Below, in pieces: positions 44,684-52,970 of a stretch of DNA of 64,000 nucleotides (the stretch's first letter is position 1; each line of letters starts with the position of its first letter). The stretch comes from Halorutilus salinus. GTDB lineage: Archaea > Halobacteriota > Halobacteria > Halobacteriales > Halorutilaceae. Location of the stretch: NCBI RefSeq assembly GCF_026242195.1, contig NZ_RKLV01000004.1:1-64000 (forward strand), written 5' to 3'. The notes beneath the pieces are model-generated. The model saw only the letters and a list, made by a program, of their open reading frames with translations. It was not told the DNA's origin and made no database searches. The position numbers were made by a program, and so were the translations under genes.

Positions 44684-45858
44684 TGCAAAGGAACGTAGCA
44701 GTCGTCGGTGTTGGACAGACCGCCTTCGGGGAGCACTGGGAACGCTCATTCCGCGACCTTTTCGTGACCGCAGGGGTGCGCGCTCTCGAAGACGCAGGCG
44801 TGGGTGGCGACGAGATAGACGCGATGTACGGCGGAAACATGAGCGCGGGACAGTTCATCAGACAGGAGCATGTCGCGGCGTTGATCGCCGACTACGCGGG
44901 TCTGGCGACGGAGGGTGTGCCCGCAACGCGTGTCGAGGCGGCGGACGCTTCGGGAGGACTCGCCTTCAGGCAGGCGGTTCTCGACGTTGCAAGCGGCGCT
45001 TCGGACGTCGTCGTTGCGAGCGGTGTTGAGAAGATGACCGACCTCGGAAGCGACGAGACCAACGACGCGCTCGCTGGAAGCGCCGACCGCGAGTGGGAGG
45101 TGTTCGGGGGCGGCAACGTCGCCGCGCTTTACGCACTGATGGCGCGCGCCCATATGAACCGTTACGGGACGACGCGGCGCGAGCTTTCACAGGTCGCCGT
45201 AAAGAACCACCGGCATGCGTCGGGCAACGAGTACGCACAGTACACGAACGAGGTTAGCGCAGAGGTCGTCGAGTCCACGCCTTACGTCGCGGAGCCGTTA
45301 CGCGCCTTCGACTGTTCGCCCGCAAGCGACGGCGCGGCGGCTGTCGTCGTCGTACCCGCCGAGGACGCAACGGCGTACGTCGACGACCCCGTCTACGTAG
45401 AGGCAACCGAACAGGCGAGCGATAGCCTCACCGTACACGACAGACGTGACATAACCGCTCTCGACGCGACGAGCGAGGCGGCGGAGCGCGCATACGCCGA
45501 GGCGAACTTCTCGCCGGGTGACATCGACTTCGCCGAGGTTCACGACTCGTACACTATCGGCGAAGTTCTCGCAGTCGAGGATCTCGGGTTCGCGGAGAAG
45601 GGCGAAGGCGGGGGTTTCATAGACGAGGGTCGCGCCTCCGTCGGCGGAGAGACGCCCGTAAATCCGTCGGGCGGTCTCAAGGCTTGCGGACATCCTCTTG
45701 GCGCAACGGGTGTCAGACAGGTCGTCGACGCGACGCGTCAGTTACGCGGTGACGCGGGGACGCAGGTCGAAGACGGTTCGGTAGCCGTGACGCAGAACGT
45801 CGGCGGAACGGGCGGTACAGCGGTAGTGAACGTTCTCTCCGACGGAGGTTCTGTATGA
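44683..45858 (+). CDS. archaeal acetoacetyl-CoA thiolase-like protein (nucleophile Cys replaced by Asp)
   Basis: Thiolase-superfamily protein (391 residues) of the type that feeds HMG-CoA synthase. The C-terminal catalytic blocks are present: VHDSYTIGEVL with the active His (usually HDCFT), and GGLKACGHPLGATG with the second Cys and His. At the nucleophile position, usually a Cys in a CASG motif, this protein has Asp88 (AADASGG; codon GAC at 44944-44946). Without that Cys normal thiolase chemistry should fail, so the protein may serve as a structural partner, or use other chemistry. It overlaps both neighbours and is part of the regulator/HMGCS/thiolase/DUF35 operon. Confidence 0.8.
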   Translation: MQRNVAVVGVGQTAFGEHWERSFRDLFVTAGVRALEDAGVGGDEIDAMYGGNMSAGQFIRQEHVAALIADYAGLATEGVPATRVEAADASGGLAFRQAVLDVASGASDVVVASGVEKMTDLGSDETNDALAGSADREWEVFGGGNVAALYALMARAHMNRYGTTRRELSQVAVKNHRHASGNEYAQYTNEVSAEVVESTPYVAEPLRAFDCSPASDGAAAVVVVPAEDATAYVDDPVYVEATEQASDSLTVHDRRDITALDATSEAAERAYAEANFSPGDIDFAEVHDSYTIGEVLAVEDLGFAEKGEGGGFIDEGRASVGGETPVNPSGGLKACGHPLGATGVRQVVDATRQLRGDAGTQVEDGSVAVTQNVGGTGGTAVVNVLSDGGSV

Positions 45859-46247
45859 CAGCGCCACGTTTCTGGAGAAACATAGAGCAGAGGTACAGGC
45901 TCGTAGGAACCGAGTGCAGAACGTGCGAAACCGCATACTTCCCGCCGCGCGAACTCTGCCCCGACTGTAGACGTGGCGGCGACGTCGTCGAGAAGGAGTT
46001 TTCGGGCGAGGGCGAGGTCGTCTCTGCGACGGTGGTTCACGAGGCTGTCGGCGACTACGACTCGGAGACGCCGTACACGGTCGCCGTCGTAGAACTCGAA
46101 GAAGGCGCACGCCTCACGACGCAGGTGGTAGACGACGGCGAGGACGACGTCGAACCCGGCGACAGCGTCGAGGCTTGTTTCCGTCGTGTAAGCGACCAAG
46201 GCGACGAAGGCATCGTGCAGTACGGAACGCGTTTCAGACGCGTCTGA
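45855..46247 (+). CDS. DUF35 Zn-ribbon/OB-fold scaffold protein
   Basis: Small scaffold protein (130 residues) that holds thiolase and HMG-CoA synthase together in the archaeal complex and shares its CoA site. The zinc ribbon has Cys21, Cys24, Cys35 and Cys38 (ECRTCET, LCPDC). The OB fold follows (VSATVVHEAVGDY, TPYTVAVVELEEG, GDSVEACFR). It overlaps the thiolase stop by 4 bases (ATGA) and its own 3' end overlaps the convergent phosphohexomutase by 14 bases. It is last in the operon. Confidence 0.9.
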   Translation: MTAPRFWRNIEQRYRLVGTECRTCETAYFPPRELCPDCRRGGDVVEKEFSGEGEVVSATVVHEAVGDYDSETPYTVAVVELEEGARLTTQVVDDGEDDVEPGDSVEACFRRVSDQGDEGIVQYGTRFRRV

Positions 46248-47532
46248 CAGCCTCGCGGACGACCGAGAGAAGGCTCGAAGAGAGGTCGTCGTCGCCCTCG
46301 GAGTAGACACGGACGTACGCCTCCGTACCGCTCGCGCGTACGAGGAACCAGTCGCCGTCGCCGAGATCGACACGTATACCGTCAGGGGTGTCGAAGCCCC
46401 CGTCGTAACGTTCGCGTAACGTCTTCTCAACCTCCTCCATCACCTGTTCCTTCTTACCGTCGTCGCACGGAACCGACTTCTTACGTACATCCGTGTCACG
46501 TAGACCGTCGAACACGTCGGCGTTGTCGGCGTACGCCGCGACGACCTCCGCCGCCGAGACGGTTCCGTCGACCCATCCGCCGAACCCCGGAAAGACGTGT
46601 TTCCAAGGCTCAGCGGCGAAGACGACGTCGTTGTCCCGAACAGCCTCCGAGACGGTGCCGAGTTCGACGCGTCTTACCCCACCCCCGGCTTCGCGTACCG
46701 TATCGTCGACGCGGGGTGACGTGTTCGGTGTCGTAAGAACGGTACCCGTACCCCCAGAGGTAACGTGTCGACGTGCAAGAACCGCTAGAACAGCGTCCTC
46801 CGAAACCACGCCGTCGGCGTCTACGACGACGAGTCTGTCAGCATCGCCGTCGTGCGCGAGTCCGAGGTCGAAGCCTCGACGGTCTACAAACTCCACGAAG
46901 CCGTCGAGTGATTCGGGGGTCGGCTTCGAGCCACGTCCCGGAAACGAGGGGTCGGTCTGTGCGTTAACAGCGACGACGTCGCAACCCATGGCTTCGAGAA
47001 CGGGTACCGTCGTACGCGCACCGACGCCGTTGGCGGTGTCGACGGCTACACGTAGGTCGGCGGTCGTGTCGACGTACCCCGTCGCGTCTTCGACGTACTC
47101 GGATACGATGGAGCGGGTCTGTGCGGTATCTGCGGTCGTCCAGCCGTCCCACGGCGGCGTCTCTACTTCATCCGCGAGTTCCGCCACGCGTTCCTCGTCA
47201 TCGGCGTCGAACTCGCCGCCGTCGGGTCTAAAAAGCTTGACGCCGTTGTCCTCCGCCGGGTTGTGGGACGCCGTCACCGCCACGCCGTGCGCACCCCGGT
47301 CGCGCGCCGTCCAAGCGACGAGATGCGTGGGTACCTCGCCGAGACGTGTAACGTCGCATCCTACCGCCTCGGCACCCGCGACGAACGCCGACACGAGCGA
47401 ACCGCCCGTGTAACGTCCGTCGCGTCCCACGACGACGGCGTCCGCGACTGTTCCTACTGCGTGTCCGAGACGGAGAACGAGGGACGGCGAAACCTCTTTT
47501 ATGCTTCCACGCGCACCGGCTGTTCCGAACAT
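46234..47532 (-). CDS. phosphohexomutase (phosphoglucomutase/phosphomannomutase family)
   Basis: Interconverts hexose 6- and 1-phosphates (glucose, mannose or glucosamine), supplying sugar 1-phosphates for the nucleotide-sugar enzymes in this window. Four domains are visible: phosphoserine loop TASHNPAEDNG with Ser89, the metal loop DGDADR near residue 230, the sugar-binding loop in VVFAAEPWKHVFPG (usual core GEESGH, here AEPWKH), and the phosphate-binding RASGTEAYVRVY near 400. The altered sugar loop means the substrate is uncertain. Length of 432 fits the archaeal branch. It converges with the DUF35 gene. Confidence 0.8.
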   Translation of the reverse strand: MFGTAGARGSIKEVSPSLVLRLGHAVGTVADAVVVGRDGRYTGGSLVSAFVAGAEAVGCDVTRLGEVPTHLVAWTARDRGAHGVAVTASHNPAEDNGVKLFRPDGGEFDADDEERVAELADEVETPPWDGWTTADTAQTRSIVSEYVEDATGYVDTTADLRVAVDTANGVGARTTVPVLEAMGCDVVAVNAQTDPSFPGRGSKPTPESLDGFVEFVDRRGFDLGLAHDGDADRLVVVDADGVVSEDAVLAVLARRHVTSGGTGTVLTTPNTSPRVDDTVREAGGGVRRVELGTVSEAVRDNDVVFAAEPWKHVFPGFGGWVDGTVSAAEVVAAYADNADVFDGLRDTDVRKKSVPCDDGKKEQVMEEVEKTLRERYDGGFDTPDGIRVDLGDGDWFLVRASGTEAYVRVYSEGDDDLSSSLLSVVREAVRRV

Positions 47533-47557
47533 AGAGGCTGTTGGAAGACTGACGACA

Positions 47558-48235
47558 CTACTCTTTCGGTGGTAAACCGGCGTCGCGGCGTACTTCGCGT
47601 ACTATCTCGGCACCCGCGCTCGCGCCTATACGTGAAGCACCCGCTTCGAGCAGACGGTGTGCGGTCTCCGCGTCACGTATACCACCGCTCGCCTTTATTC
47701 GTGCGTCGTCACCGACGGCGTCGGACAGGAGACGGACATCCTCGACGGTCGCACCGCCGGGGGCGTACCCCGTACACGTCTTGATGTAGTCGACGCCCGC
47801 CTCGACGCAGAGATGCGCTGTCCTGCGTTTCTCATCGTCGTTTAACAGACCCGTCTCGACTATCGCCTTCGTCGTCGGCGCTGTGTCTACGACACCGCGT
47901 ATGTCACTGATGAAGCCTTCTTCGTCACCCGAAAGGAACGCGGAGACGTTACATGCGACGTCTATCTCGGTTGCGCCCGCGTCGACAGCCTCGCGCGCCT
48001 CGTACGTCTTTACCGACGGCGTCGTGGTTCCGTGAGGAAAGCTGACGACGGAAACCACCTCTCCCTCGAACACGTCGGGCACACGGTTAAGACGCGACGG
48101 AGGCAGGCAGACGTTTGTCCCGTAACGCACCGCCTCATCGATCGCACGGTCTACATCGTCAGCCGTATGACTCTTACCGAGAACCGTATGGTCGATGAGG
48201 GACGCGAACCGTTCTACGTCCGTTTCGGCGTCCAT
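47558..48235 (-). CDS. deoC: deoxyribose-phosphate aldolase
   Basis: Splits 2-deoxyribose 5-phosphate into glyceraldehyde 3-phosphate and acetaldehyde, in nucleoside catabolism. The 225-residue TIM barrel has the Schiff-base lysine in YIKTCTGYAPGG and the second lysine in IKASGGIRD; IDVACNVSAFLSG precedes. Its start overlaps the stop of the large surface-protein gene by a single base (TGATG), so it is coupled to it. A nucleoside phosphorylase lies just beyond that gene on the opposite strand, giving a functional link. Intact and of normal length. Confidence 0.92.
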   Translation of the reverse strand: MDAETDVERFASLIDHTVLGKSHTADDVDRAIDEAVRYGTNVCLPPSRLNRVPDVFEGEVVSVVSFPHGTTTPSVKTYEAREAVDAGATEIDVACNVSAFLSGDEEGFISDIRGVVDTAPTTKAIVETGLLNDDEKRRTAHLCVEAGVDYIKTCTGYAPGGATVEDVRLLSDAVGDDARIKASGGIRDAETAHRLLEAGASRIGASAGAEIVREVRRDAGLPPKE

Positions 48236-50325
48236 CAGTCGCGTCTTCCAAGACCAACCGCGACGACGGCGAGGGCTACGAGCGCCACGAGGGCACCGAA
48301 TCCGGGTAGCGGCGAACCGTCGCCGGTGCCATCCTCTTCGACACCGAGGTACTCAGCCGCAGATGAGGTGTCCATCTCAGGGAACTCACGATCCCAGTCG
48401 CCCGGAAGGTTGACCGCCGTCTCGTCGTTGACCTCTTCGAGCGACCGGACAGACTCACCGGACGGATCGTCGACGAGCGAGTCGGACTTGACGTAGGTGG
48501 ATGTCGTACCGTTCTGAGTCGTGCCGACGGTTTCCGTAACACCGTATCCGGTTAGGGACTGTATCGCTGAACTAAGAGCGGTTCCGTTTTCGAAAGCCGC
48601 GCCCCCCTCAACGCTCCATTTTCCGTCGGAGACGGTCGCGTCCATCTTTGCGACACGGAAACCCGACTCGTTGATATGACGTATGACGGAGGCGTTTATT
48701 TCGTCGGAGCCCCGTAACGCGCTTTCGTACGCCTTCAGCGTCGTCTGATACCCCTCGGCGAGGGCTTCGCCTTCGGTTTCCCAGTCCATACTGCCTTCGA
48801 TCCCCGCGTCCGTTGTCGAAGCCGTAAGTTCGAACGACGAGTTAGCGATGGGAACGCCGCGGTTCTCCAGCTCTGTGACGTAGCTCTCCCAGTTCTCGGT
48901 CGTATGGCTTATGTCGGCGGTTACCGTAGCCGTAGCGCCCGAACCGCCGCCTGAGCCGAAGGGCGACGAAGCCGAGGAGCCGCCCTGTGACTCAAGGCTA
49001 CCCGACCACTCCCACCGCGAGACGAGACCCGCGGCTTCTGCGGCTTCCATCTGTTTCTGGGACATGTTGATTACCTCGTCAAAGTAGCCCTCGGAAAGGA
49101 ACGGTGACGAGGAAGCTCCGCCCATTGCATCCGCTCCCGGATCGGCTCCGGACGGCTGTAGCTCCGACGAGAGGCGCATGAACGAGGTGAACACGTCGTT
49201 GTAGTTCTCAACGTCAACCGACCAGTTGAGTTGGGTTCCGTTTTCGCCCGAAACGGTCGCGAACGAGAGACGGTTGACCGTGAGGTTACGTATCCCTTGA
49301 GCAACCTCGTCAACGGTCTCCTGCGACGCGTTAGCCGACATGTCCTCGGCAAGCGCATCTGCGATGCCCTCCTGGACGCCCGTGTACTCAACGGTGTACT
49401 CGACATCTATCAGCGACTCGTTTGTGGTCGAGCCTAAGCCGCTCTCGACGGTGACGTTCTCGAACGAGTACGATTCGAGCGTCAGGTTGGCGGTAGCGCT
49501 GACGTTCTCTGCGAACGCGGTGTACCGCGCGCTCAACGTATCCTCGGCTCTTTCACGCGTACCCCACTCCTCCGCAGGGTCGGTACGCGAAGGCTGAATC
49601 GCCCTCGGCTCGTTCCCCGTCCCTGTGCCGGGGTCGTCGGGGAACTGTGGCTCACCGCGTACGATACGGCGTTCCCTTGCGTCGAGGACGTAGCCGCCGT
49701 TGTTCTCGGTCAGATCGAACCTGCTAACCTCACGGACGGACGAACCTCCGAGACTCATCCGGTAGTTGACCGAGCCTGACGACGTAAGCCGGTCGGGTTC
49801 GGTGACTATCTCGCCCTCGGTGGTCGCCGTCGGTGCGAGGGCGGCGAGACCCGACGAAACCGTCGCGTCGAGCTGTGCGTCGAGCGACGAGTCGGTGGAG
49901 TCCGACCGGCTCGTGACATCAAGGGTCATCTCTTCGAGCATACCCGTATCATCAGCCGCGAAGCTACCGTTCGCCATCCAGGACGTAGGCTCAGCCTCGA
50001 AGGAGAAGTCGCCCGCGAAGCCCTCGCCAGCCGTTCCGTTTGCGAGGAGATGTACAAGACCCGTCGACATATCCGCGCCGAACGTTACCGACCCGTTCGT
50101 GTCGCCTGTACCGTTGTAGACGAGTACGCCGCTACCGTCCTCTCTTACGTAGACCGCATCCGCGGCGTTGCCCCCTTCCATCTCCCCGAAGCCGCCGTCG
50201 GAGACGCCTGCACCCGGCTCCTGACCGCCTTCGAACTGTGCTGTCGCCGCCGAAGCACCGACGACTGTCAGTGCTACGACAGCCAACGTCACGAAAACCG
50301 TCGTTCGTTTCTTACGTGTCTGCAT
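48235..50325 (-). CDS. PGF-CTERM-anchored surface protein
   Basis: Exported protein of 696 residues. A Sec signal (TVFVTLAVVALTVVGASA, residues 8-25) leads the chain, and the C terminus shows the archaeosortase A tripartite signal: PLPGFGALVAL helix and terminal GRRD. There are many N-glycosylation sites (N-x-S/T). A Gly/Ser-rich linker near 470-485 separates domains. The segment around residues 390-560 is homologous to the protein at 51171-52130, for example TTENWESYVTELENRGVP here against SENTATYLEELRDTGVP there. The ATG at 50325 follows an AAGGAG ribosome-binding site. It is coupled to deoC downstream. Function unknown. Confidence 0.8.
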   Translation of the reverse strand: MQTRKKRTTVFVTLAVVALTVVGASAATAQFEGGQEPGAGVSDGGFGEMEGGNAADAVYVREDGSGVLVYNGTGDTNGSVTFGADMSTGLVHLLANGTAGEGFAGDFSFEAEPTSWMANGSFAADDTGMLEEMTLDVTSRSDSTDSSLDAQLDATVSSGLAALAPTATTEGEIVTEPDRLTSSGSVNYRMSLGGSSVREVSRFDLTENNGGYVLDARERRIVRGEPQFPDDPGTGTGNEPRAIQPSRTDPAEEWGTRERAEDTLSARYTAFAENVSATANLTLESYSFENVTVESGLGSTTNESLIDVEYTVEYTGVQEGIADALAEDMSANASQETVDEVAQGIRNLTVNRLSFATVSGENGTQLNWSVDVENYNDVFTSFMRLSSELQPSGADPGADAMGGASSSPFLSEGYFDEVINMSQKQMEAAEAAGLVSRWEWSGSLESQGGSSASSPFGSGGGSGATATVTADISHTTENWESYVTELENRGVPIANSSFELTASTTDAGIEGSMDWETEGEALAEGYQTTLKAYESALRGSDEINASVIRHINESGFRVAKMDATVSDGKWSVEGGAAFENGTALSSAIQSLTGYGVTETVGTTQNGTTSTYVKSDSLVDDPSGESVRSLEEVNDETAVNLPGDWDREFPEMDTSSAAEYLGVEEDGTGDGSPLPGFGALVALVALAVVAVGLGRRD

Positions 50326-50331
50326 ATTTTT

Positions 50332-50337
50332 CTCCTT
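50332..50337 (-). promoter_or_regulatory. ribosome-binding site of the PGF-CTERM gene
   Basis: AAGGAG on the minus strand, 6 bases before the ATG at 50325. A clear Shine-Dalgarno is unusual in this window, where most first genes look leaderless, and it decides the start against the longer frame from 50478. Confidence 0.65.
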
Positions 50338-50463
50338 GTAGCGATCGTGAACCGTAGACCACTTTAAGACTTCGGAGGCGCAAACGCGTGTTTTTCCAAC
50401 GGTCGTCAACCCCATCCCCGAACCTTTCGATGGTGATTTGCACGGGGAGCGCGAAGCCGGCGT

Positions 50464-51183
50464 ATGAAACAGCCGCATATACTCGTCGAAGAGGGCGCGG
50501 TAAACGGAACCGTACTTCTACCCGGCGACCCCGGACGTGTCGACAGGATAGCCCAGTACCTCGACGGTGTGGAGCATCTATCCGACAACCGTGAGTACAG
50601 GCTCGTCAACGGAAGCTACAACGGAAGCCCCCTTACGGTCTGTTCGACTGGAGTCGGTTGTCCGAGCGCCGCTGTCGCAGTCGAGGAGCTTGCGAACGTC
50701 GGTGCGGAACGTCTCGTACGTGTCGGAACGGCGGGCGGTCTACAGTCTGAGATGAACACAGGGGACATCGTGGTGGCGACGGCGGCGGCGAAGTTCGACG
50801 GAACGACAGAGAGGTACGAGAACGTCGAGTACCCCGCCGTCGCGTCCCTCGGTATCGTCAACAGCCTCGTAAACACAGCCGAACGCGAGGGTCAGGACGT
50901 ACACGTCGGACCTGTCGTGACCGACGACGCCTTCTACGCCGAGGACGAGATAGCCTTCGACTGGGAGGAGGCACGTATGCTCGCAGTCGAGATGGAGGCG
51001 GCGGCTATATTCACGCTCGCGCGGCGTCTGGGTCTCGAAGCGGGCGGTATACTCGCCGTCGACGGGAACCTCGTCGCGGGCGAACAGAAGGGGGAGACGG
51101 AGGACGACGAACTGTCCGAGGAGGCGAAGCAGGGGGTCGAACGCGAGGTACGTGTTGCTCTTGAAGCCGTTCAGGATATGTAG
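50464..51183 (+). CDS. nucleoside phosphorylase (uridine/purine phosphorylase family)
   Basis: PNP/UDP family phosphorylase, 239 residues, splitting a nucleoside into base and (deoxy)ribose 1-phosphate. Phosphate-site glycines are in LPGDPGRVDRI, RLVRVGTAGGLQ is the family's central motif, and VEMEAAAIFTLA carries the Met-Glu that contacts ribose 2'/3' hydroxyls. Base specificity cannot be fixed, but uridine-type sequence features (GTAGGLQ) favour a uridine phosphorylase-like enzyme. DeoC across the surface-protein gene would use the resulting deoxyribose phosphate after a mutase step. ATG start; convergent overlap of 13 bases with the next gene. Confidence 0.85.
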   Translation: MKQPHILVEEGAVNGTVLLPGDPGRVDRIAQYLDGVEHLSDNREYRLVNGSYNGSPLTVCSTGVGCPSAAVAVEELANVGAERLVRVGTAGGLQSEMNTGDIVVATAAAKFDGTTERYENVEYPAVASLGIVNSLVNTAEREGQDVHVGPVVTDDAFYAEDEIAFDWEEARMLAVEMEAAAIFTLARRLGLEAGGILAVDGNLVAGEQKGETEDDELSEEAKQGVEREVRVALEAVQDM

Positions 51184-52130
51184 TACACGACGGGCGCGAC
51201 AGGAAGAGGTACGAACGCCGTCCAAGCACCGAGACGGTCGCGGAGGCTTGCCGTCGGTTCACCGTCGGTCTCGAAGTCGAGGGAGAGTGACGTCTTTCCG
51301 TCTCCGACGTTGTATCCGAGGTCGAACGAAGACCGCGCGGGCGTCGGGACGCCTGTATCACGAAGCTCCTCAAGGTAGGTCGCCGTGTTCTCCGACGTGT
51401 AGCTGACCTCGGCAGAAACCGCGCCGCGTCTGTTCTCCGCCGTCCAGTTGACCTCCTGTGCAAAGCCCGAACGTTGGCGCGCGCGCCGGAGTTTCTCAGC
51501 CCCCTCATAGCCTCTGTCGTTTAGGGAGACGGCGGACAGTGTACCGTGGTTCCGGAGATCGAAGCTCCAGTTAGCCTCCGTCTCATCGCCCCGCGATAGG
51601 TCGACAGCCGCCTCATCGACGGTCGGTGTCCTCATACCCGCCGCGTCCCTCAGACCGTCGAGGCGTGCGGTATAGTCGGCGTCGACGGCTGTTACGCCCC
51701 TGTGCTGGGTACGTTCCGAGGCGTGCGCGTCGATATAGACAGAGACCTCAGACCCGACGGTCTCGGAGACCGATGTAAGGAAGGAGTCGACGACCGCACG
51801 CACCGTTTCGGAGGAGCCAACGAAGCCGGCTACCGGAGAGTTAACCGGAACTACATGGCTACCCTCGACGGCGAAAGGGTCGTCGACTATACGGAGTTCG
51901 TGGAGTTCGGTGGGTCGTTCTCGGTACACGGTTACGTCGCCGGAGGAGACGAAACCCGACGGTGTCTCGCGTACACGCCCCTCGGTTTCGAAGAAAGGCG
52001 CGGGAAGAGCTGTCTCCTCAGCGTCGAGGCGTACGTCCAGACGCTCCGGTAGGTCAGCCTTTACTTCGACGGTACCTGACCGCGGGGCGAGATCCTCGAC
52101 GAGGCTCCGTAGCTCGGCGACGGTAAACAT
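51171..52130 (-). CDS. cytosolic-looking paralogue of the PGF-CTERM surface protein
   Basis: 319-residue protein with no signal peptide. From about residue 145 to 290 it aligns with the PGF-CTERM protein at 48235: VDADYTARLDGLRDA with VEYTVEYTGVQEG, NWSFDLRNHG with NWSVDVENYN, TSENTATYLEELRDTGVP with TTENWESYVTELENRGVP, and LDFETDGEP with MDWETEGEA. A short hydrophobic tail (AFVPLPVAPVVYYIS) ends the chain. It therefore looks like a paralogue that lost, or never had, the export and anchoring signals. No known function. It lies between the phosphorylase (convergent) and cgi121. Confidence 0.65.
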   Translation of the reverse strand: MFTVAELRSLVEDLAPRSGTVEVKADLPERLDVRLDAEETALPAPFFETEGRVRETPSGFVSSGDVTVYRERPTELHELRIVDDPFAVEGSHVVPVNSPVAGFVGSSETVRAVVDSFLTSVSETVGSEVSVYIDAHASERTQHRGVTAVDADYTARLDGLRDAAGMRTPTVDEAAVDLSRGDETEANWSFDLRNHGTLSAVSLNDRGYEGAEKLRRARQRSGFAQEVNWTAENRRGAVSAEVSYTSENTATYLEELRDTGVPTPARSSFDLGYNVGDGKTSLSLDFETDGEPTASLRDRLGAWTAFVPLPVAPVVYYIS

Positions 52131-52163
52131 CCGCGTCGAAGTCGTCGTCGCCCCGTCTAAAAC

Positions 52164-52655
52164 CTACTTGTTAACGTCGAGAACTGCGACGCGTTCGAGT
52201 ACGAGGGATTCGAGGCGGTCTTTACCGACGGCGTCAACCTCCTCGTCGGTCAGACCGAAGAAGTCGAGCAGACGCCCTTCGTCGCCGTAGTCGAAGGTTT
52301 CGGGTTCGTGCGTCAGGGATAGGATGTCGTCGACGGCGTTTTCCTCGGAACCACCGTCGACCACAAGGACGGCGTCGTGCTCTCCGGGTCGCAGACCCAT
52401 ACGTGTCGCGACGTCTATCTGGCGCGTCCCTGCGGCGTAGAGAAGAACCTCCATAGAGAGTGTGTCGGCGACGTTCTCGCCGCGGTCGAATGACCGTCGC
52501 GCCTTCTTGACCGCCTCCTCGACGTGCAGACGCGAGACGATGTAACGCGCGTCGAAAGCCTGCGCGACCACGTCGTGGTCGTCGCGTACGGCGTCGAGTT
52601 CGTCGAGGAAGTCGTCGGTGTCTTCGACGACGGCGGTACGTTCGAGGATTCGCAT
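52164..52655 (-). CDS. cgi121: KEOPS complex subunit Cgi121
   Basis: Regulatory subunit of KEOPS, which makes the t6A37 modification of ANN-decoding tRNAs; Cgi121 binds Bud32 and the tRNA 3' CCA end. The 163-residue protein shows the family core: AFDARYIVSRLHVEEAVKKA, then SMEVLLYAAGTRQIDVAT and MGLRPGEHDAVLVV. In many haloarchaea it lies beside the Hel308 gene, as here, but a toxin-antitoxin pair, a mobile element and a second broken pair now sit between the two (52.7-55.0 kb), which suggests an insertion hotspot. No other KEOPS gene is in the window. Confidence 0.85.
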   Translation of the reverse strand: MRILERTAVVEDTDDFLDELDAVRDDHDVVAQAFDARYIVSRLHVEEAVKKARRSFDRGENVADTLSMEVLLYAAGTRQIDVATRMGLRPGEHDAVLVVDGGSEENAVDDILSLTHEPETFDYGDEGRLLDFFGLTDEEVDAVGKDRLESLVLERVAVLDVNK

Positions 52656-52720
52656 ACAGGAGCGTCGGGGGCGAACGGATTAACGGTTTCGCCTCGTCAG
52701 AAACGCATATACCGGCGTGG

Positions 52721-52738
52721 TGTATACGTTCGTATACA
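52721..52738. promoter_or_regulatory. palindromic operator of vapBC
   Basis: TGTATACG and CGTATACA are perfect 8-base arms around TT, ending one base before the vapB ATG at 52740. A TATA-like CATATACC lies about 20 bases further upstream. The palindrome covers the expected transcription start, as in autorepressed vapBC operons. Confidence 0.65.
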
Positions 52739-52739
52739 G

Positions 52740-52970
52740 ATGTCGAAGACGATACGTCTCGACGAGGATGTCTACGAGGGGCTGACGGAGCGCAAACGCG
52801 ACAACGAAACGTACTCCGAGGCTGTCGAACGTCTGATAGGCGGGCGTTCGGTTCTGGGTTTGGCGGGGATACTTTCCGACGAAGAGGCGGAGGAGCTGGA
52901 GGAGGTTCTCGATGAGGTCGACGAACGCGATGCGGAGGACGACGAGGCGCTCGTGGAGGAGTTCGGATGA
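52740..52970 (+). CDS. vapB: VapB antitoxin (DUF217/UPF0330)
   Basis: 76-residue antitoxin of the DUF217/UPF0330 group. The N-terminal strand and ribbon-helix-helix (KTIRLDEDVYEGLTERK, TYSEAVERLI) should bind the operator just upstream; the acidic C-terminal half (DEEAEELEEVLDEVDERDA) should cover the toxin active site. The same family's truncated copy is at 25722. ATG start at 52740, chosen over the longer frame from 52524 because the operator and family N terminus fit. It overlaps vapC by 4 bases. Confidence 0.85.
   Translation: MSKTIRLDEDVYEGLTERKRDNETYSEAVERLIGGRSVLGLAGILSDEEAEELEEVLDEVDERDAEDDEALVEEFG

Noticed and set aside
46234-46247. Overlap of DUF35 and phosphohexomutase ends considered as a frameshift sign
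   Set aside because: Both proteins end naturally; it is a simple convergent overlap.
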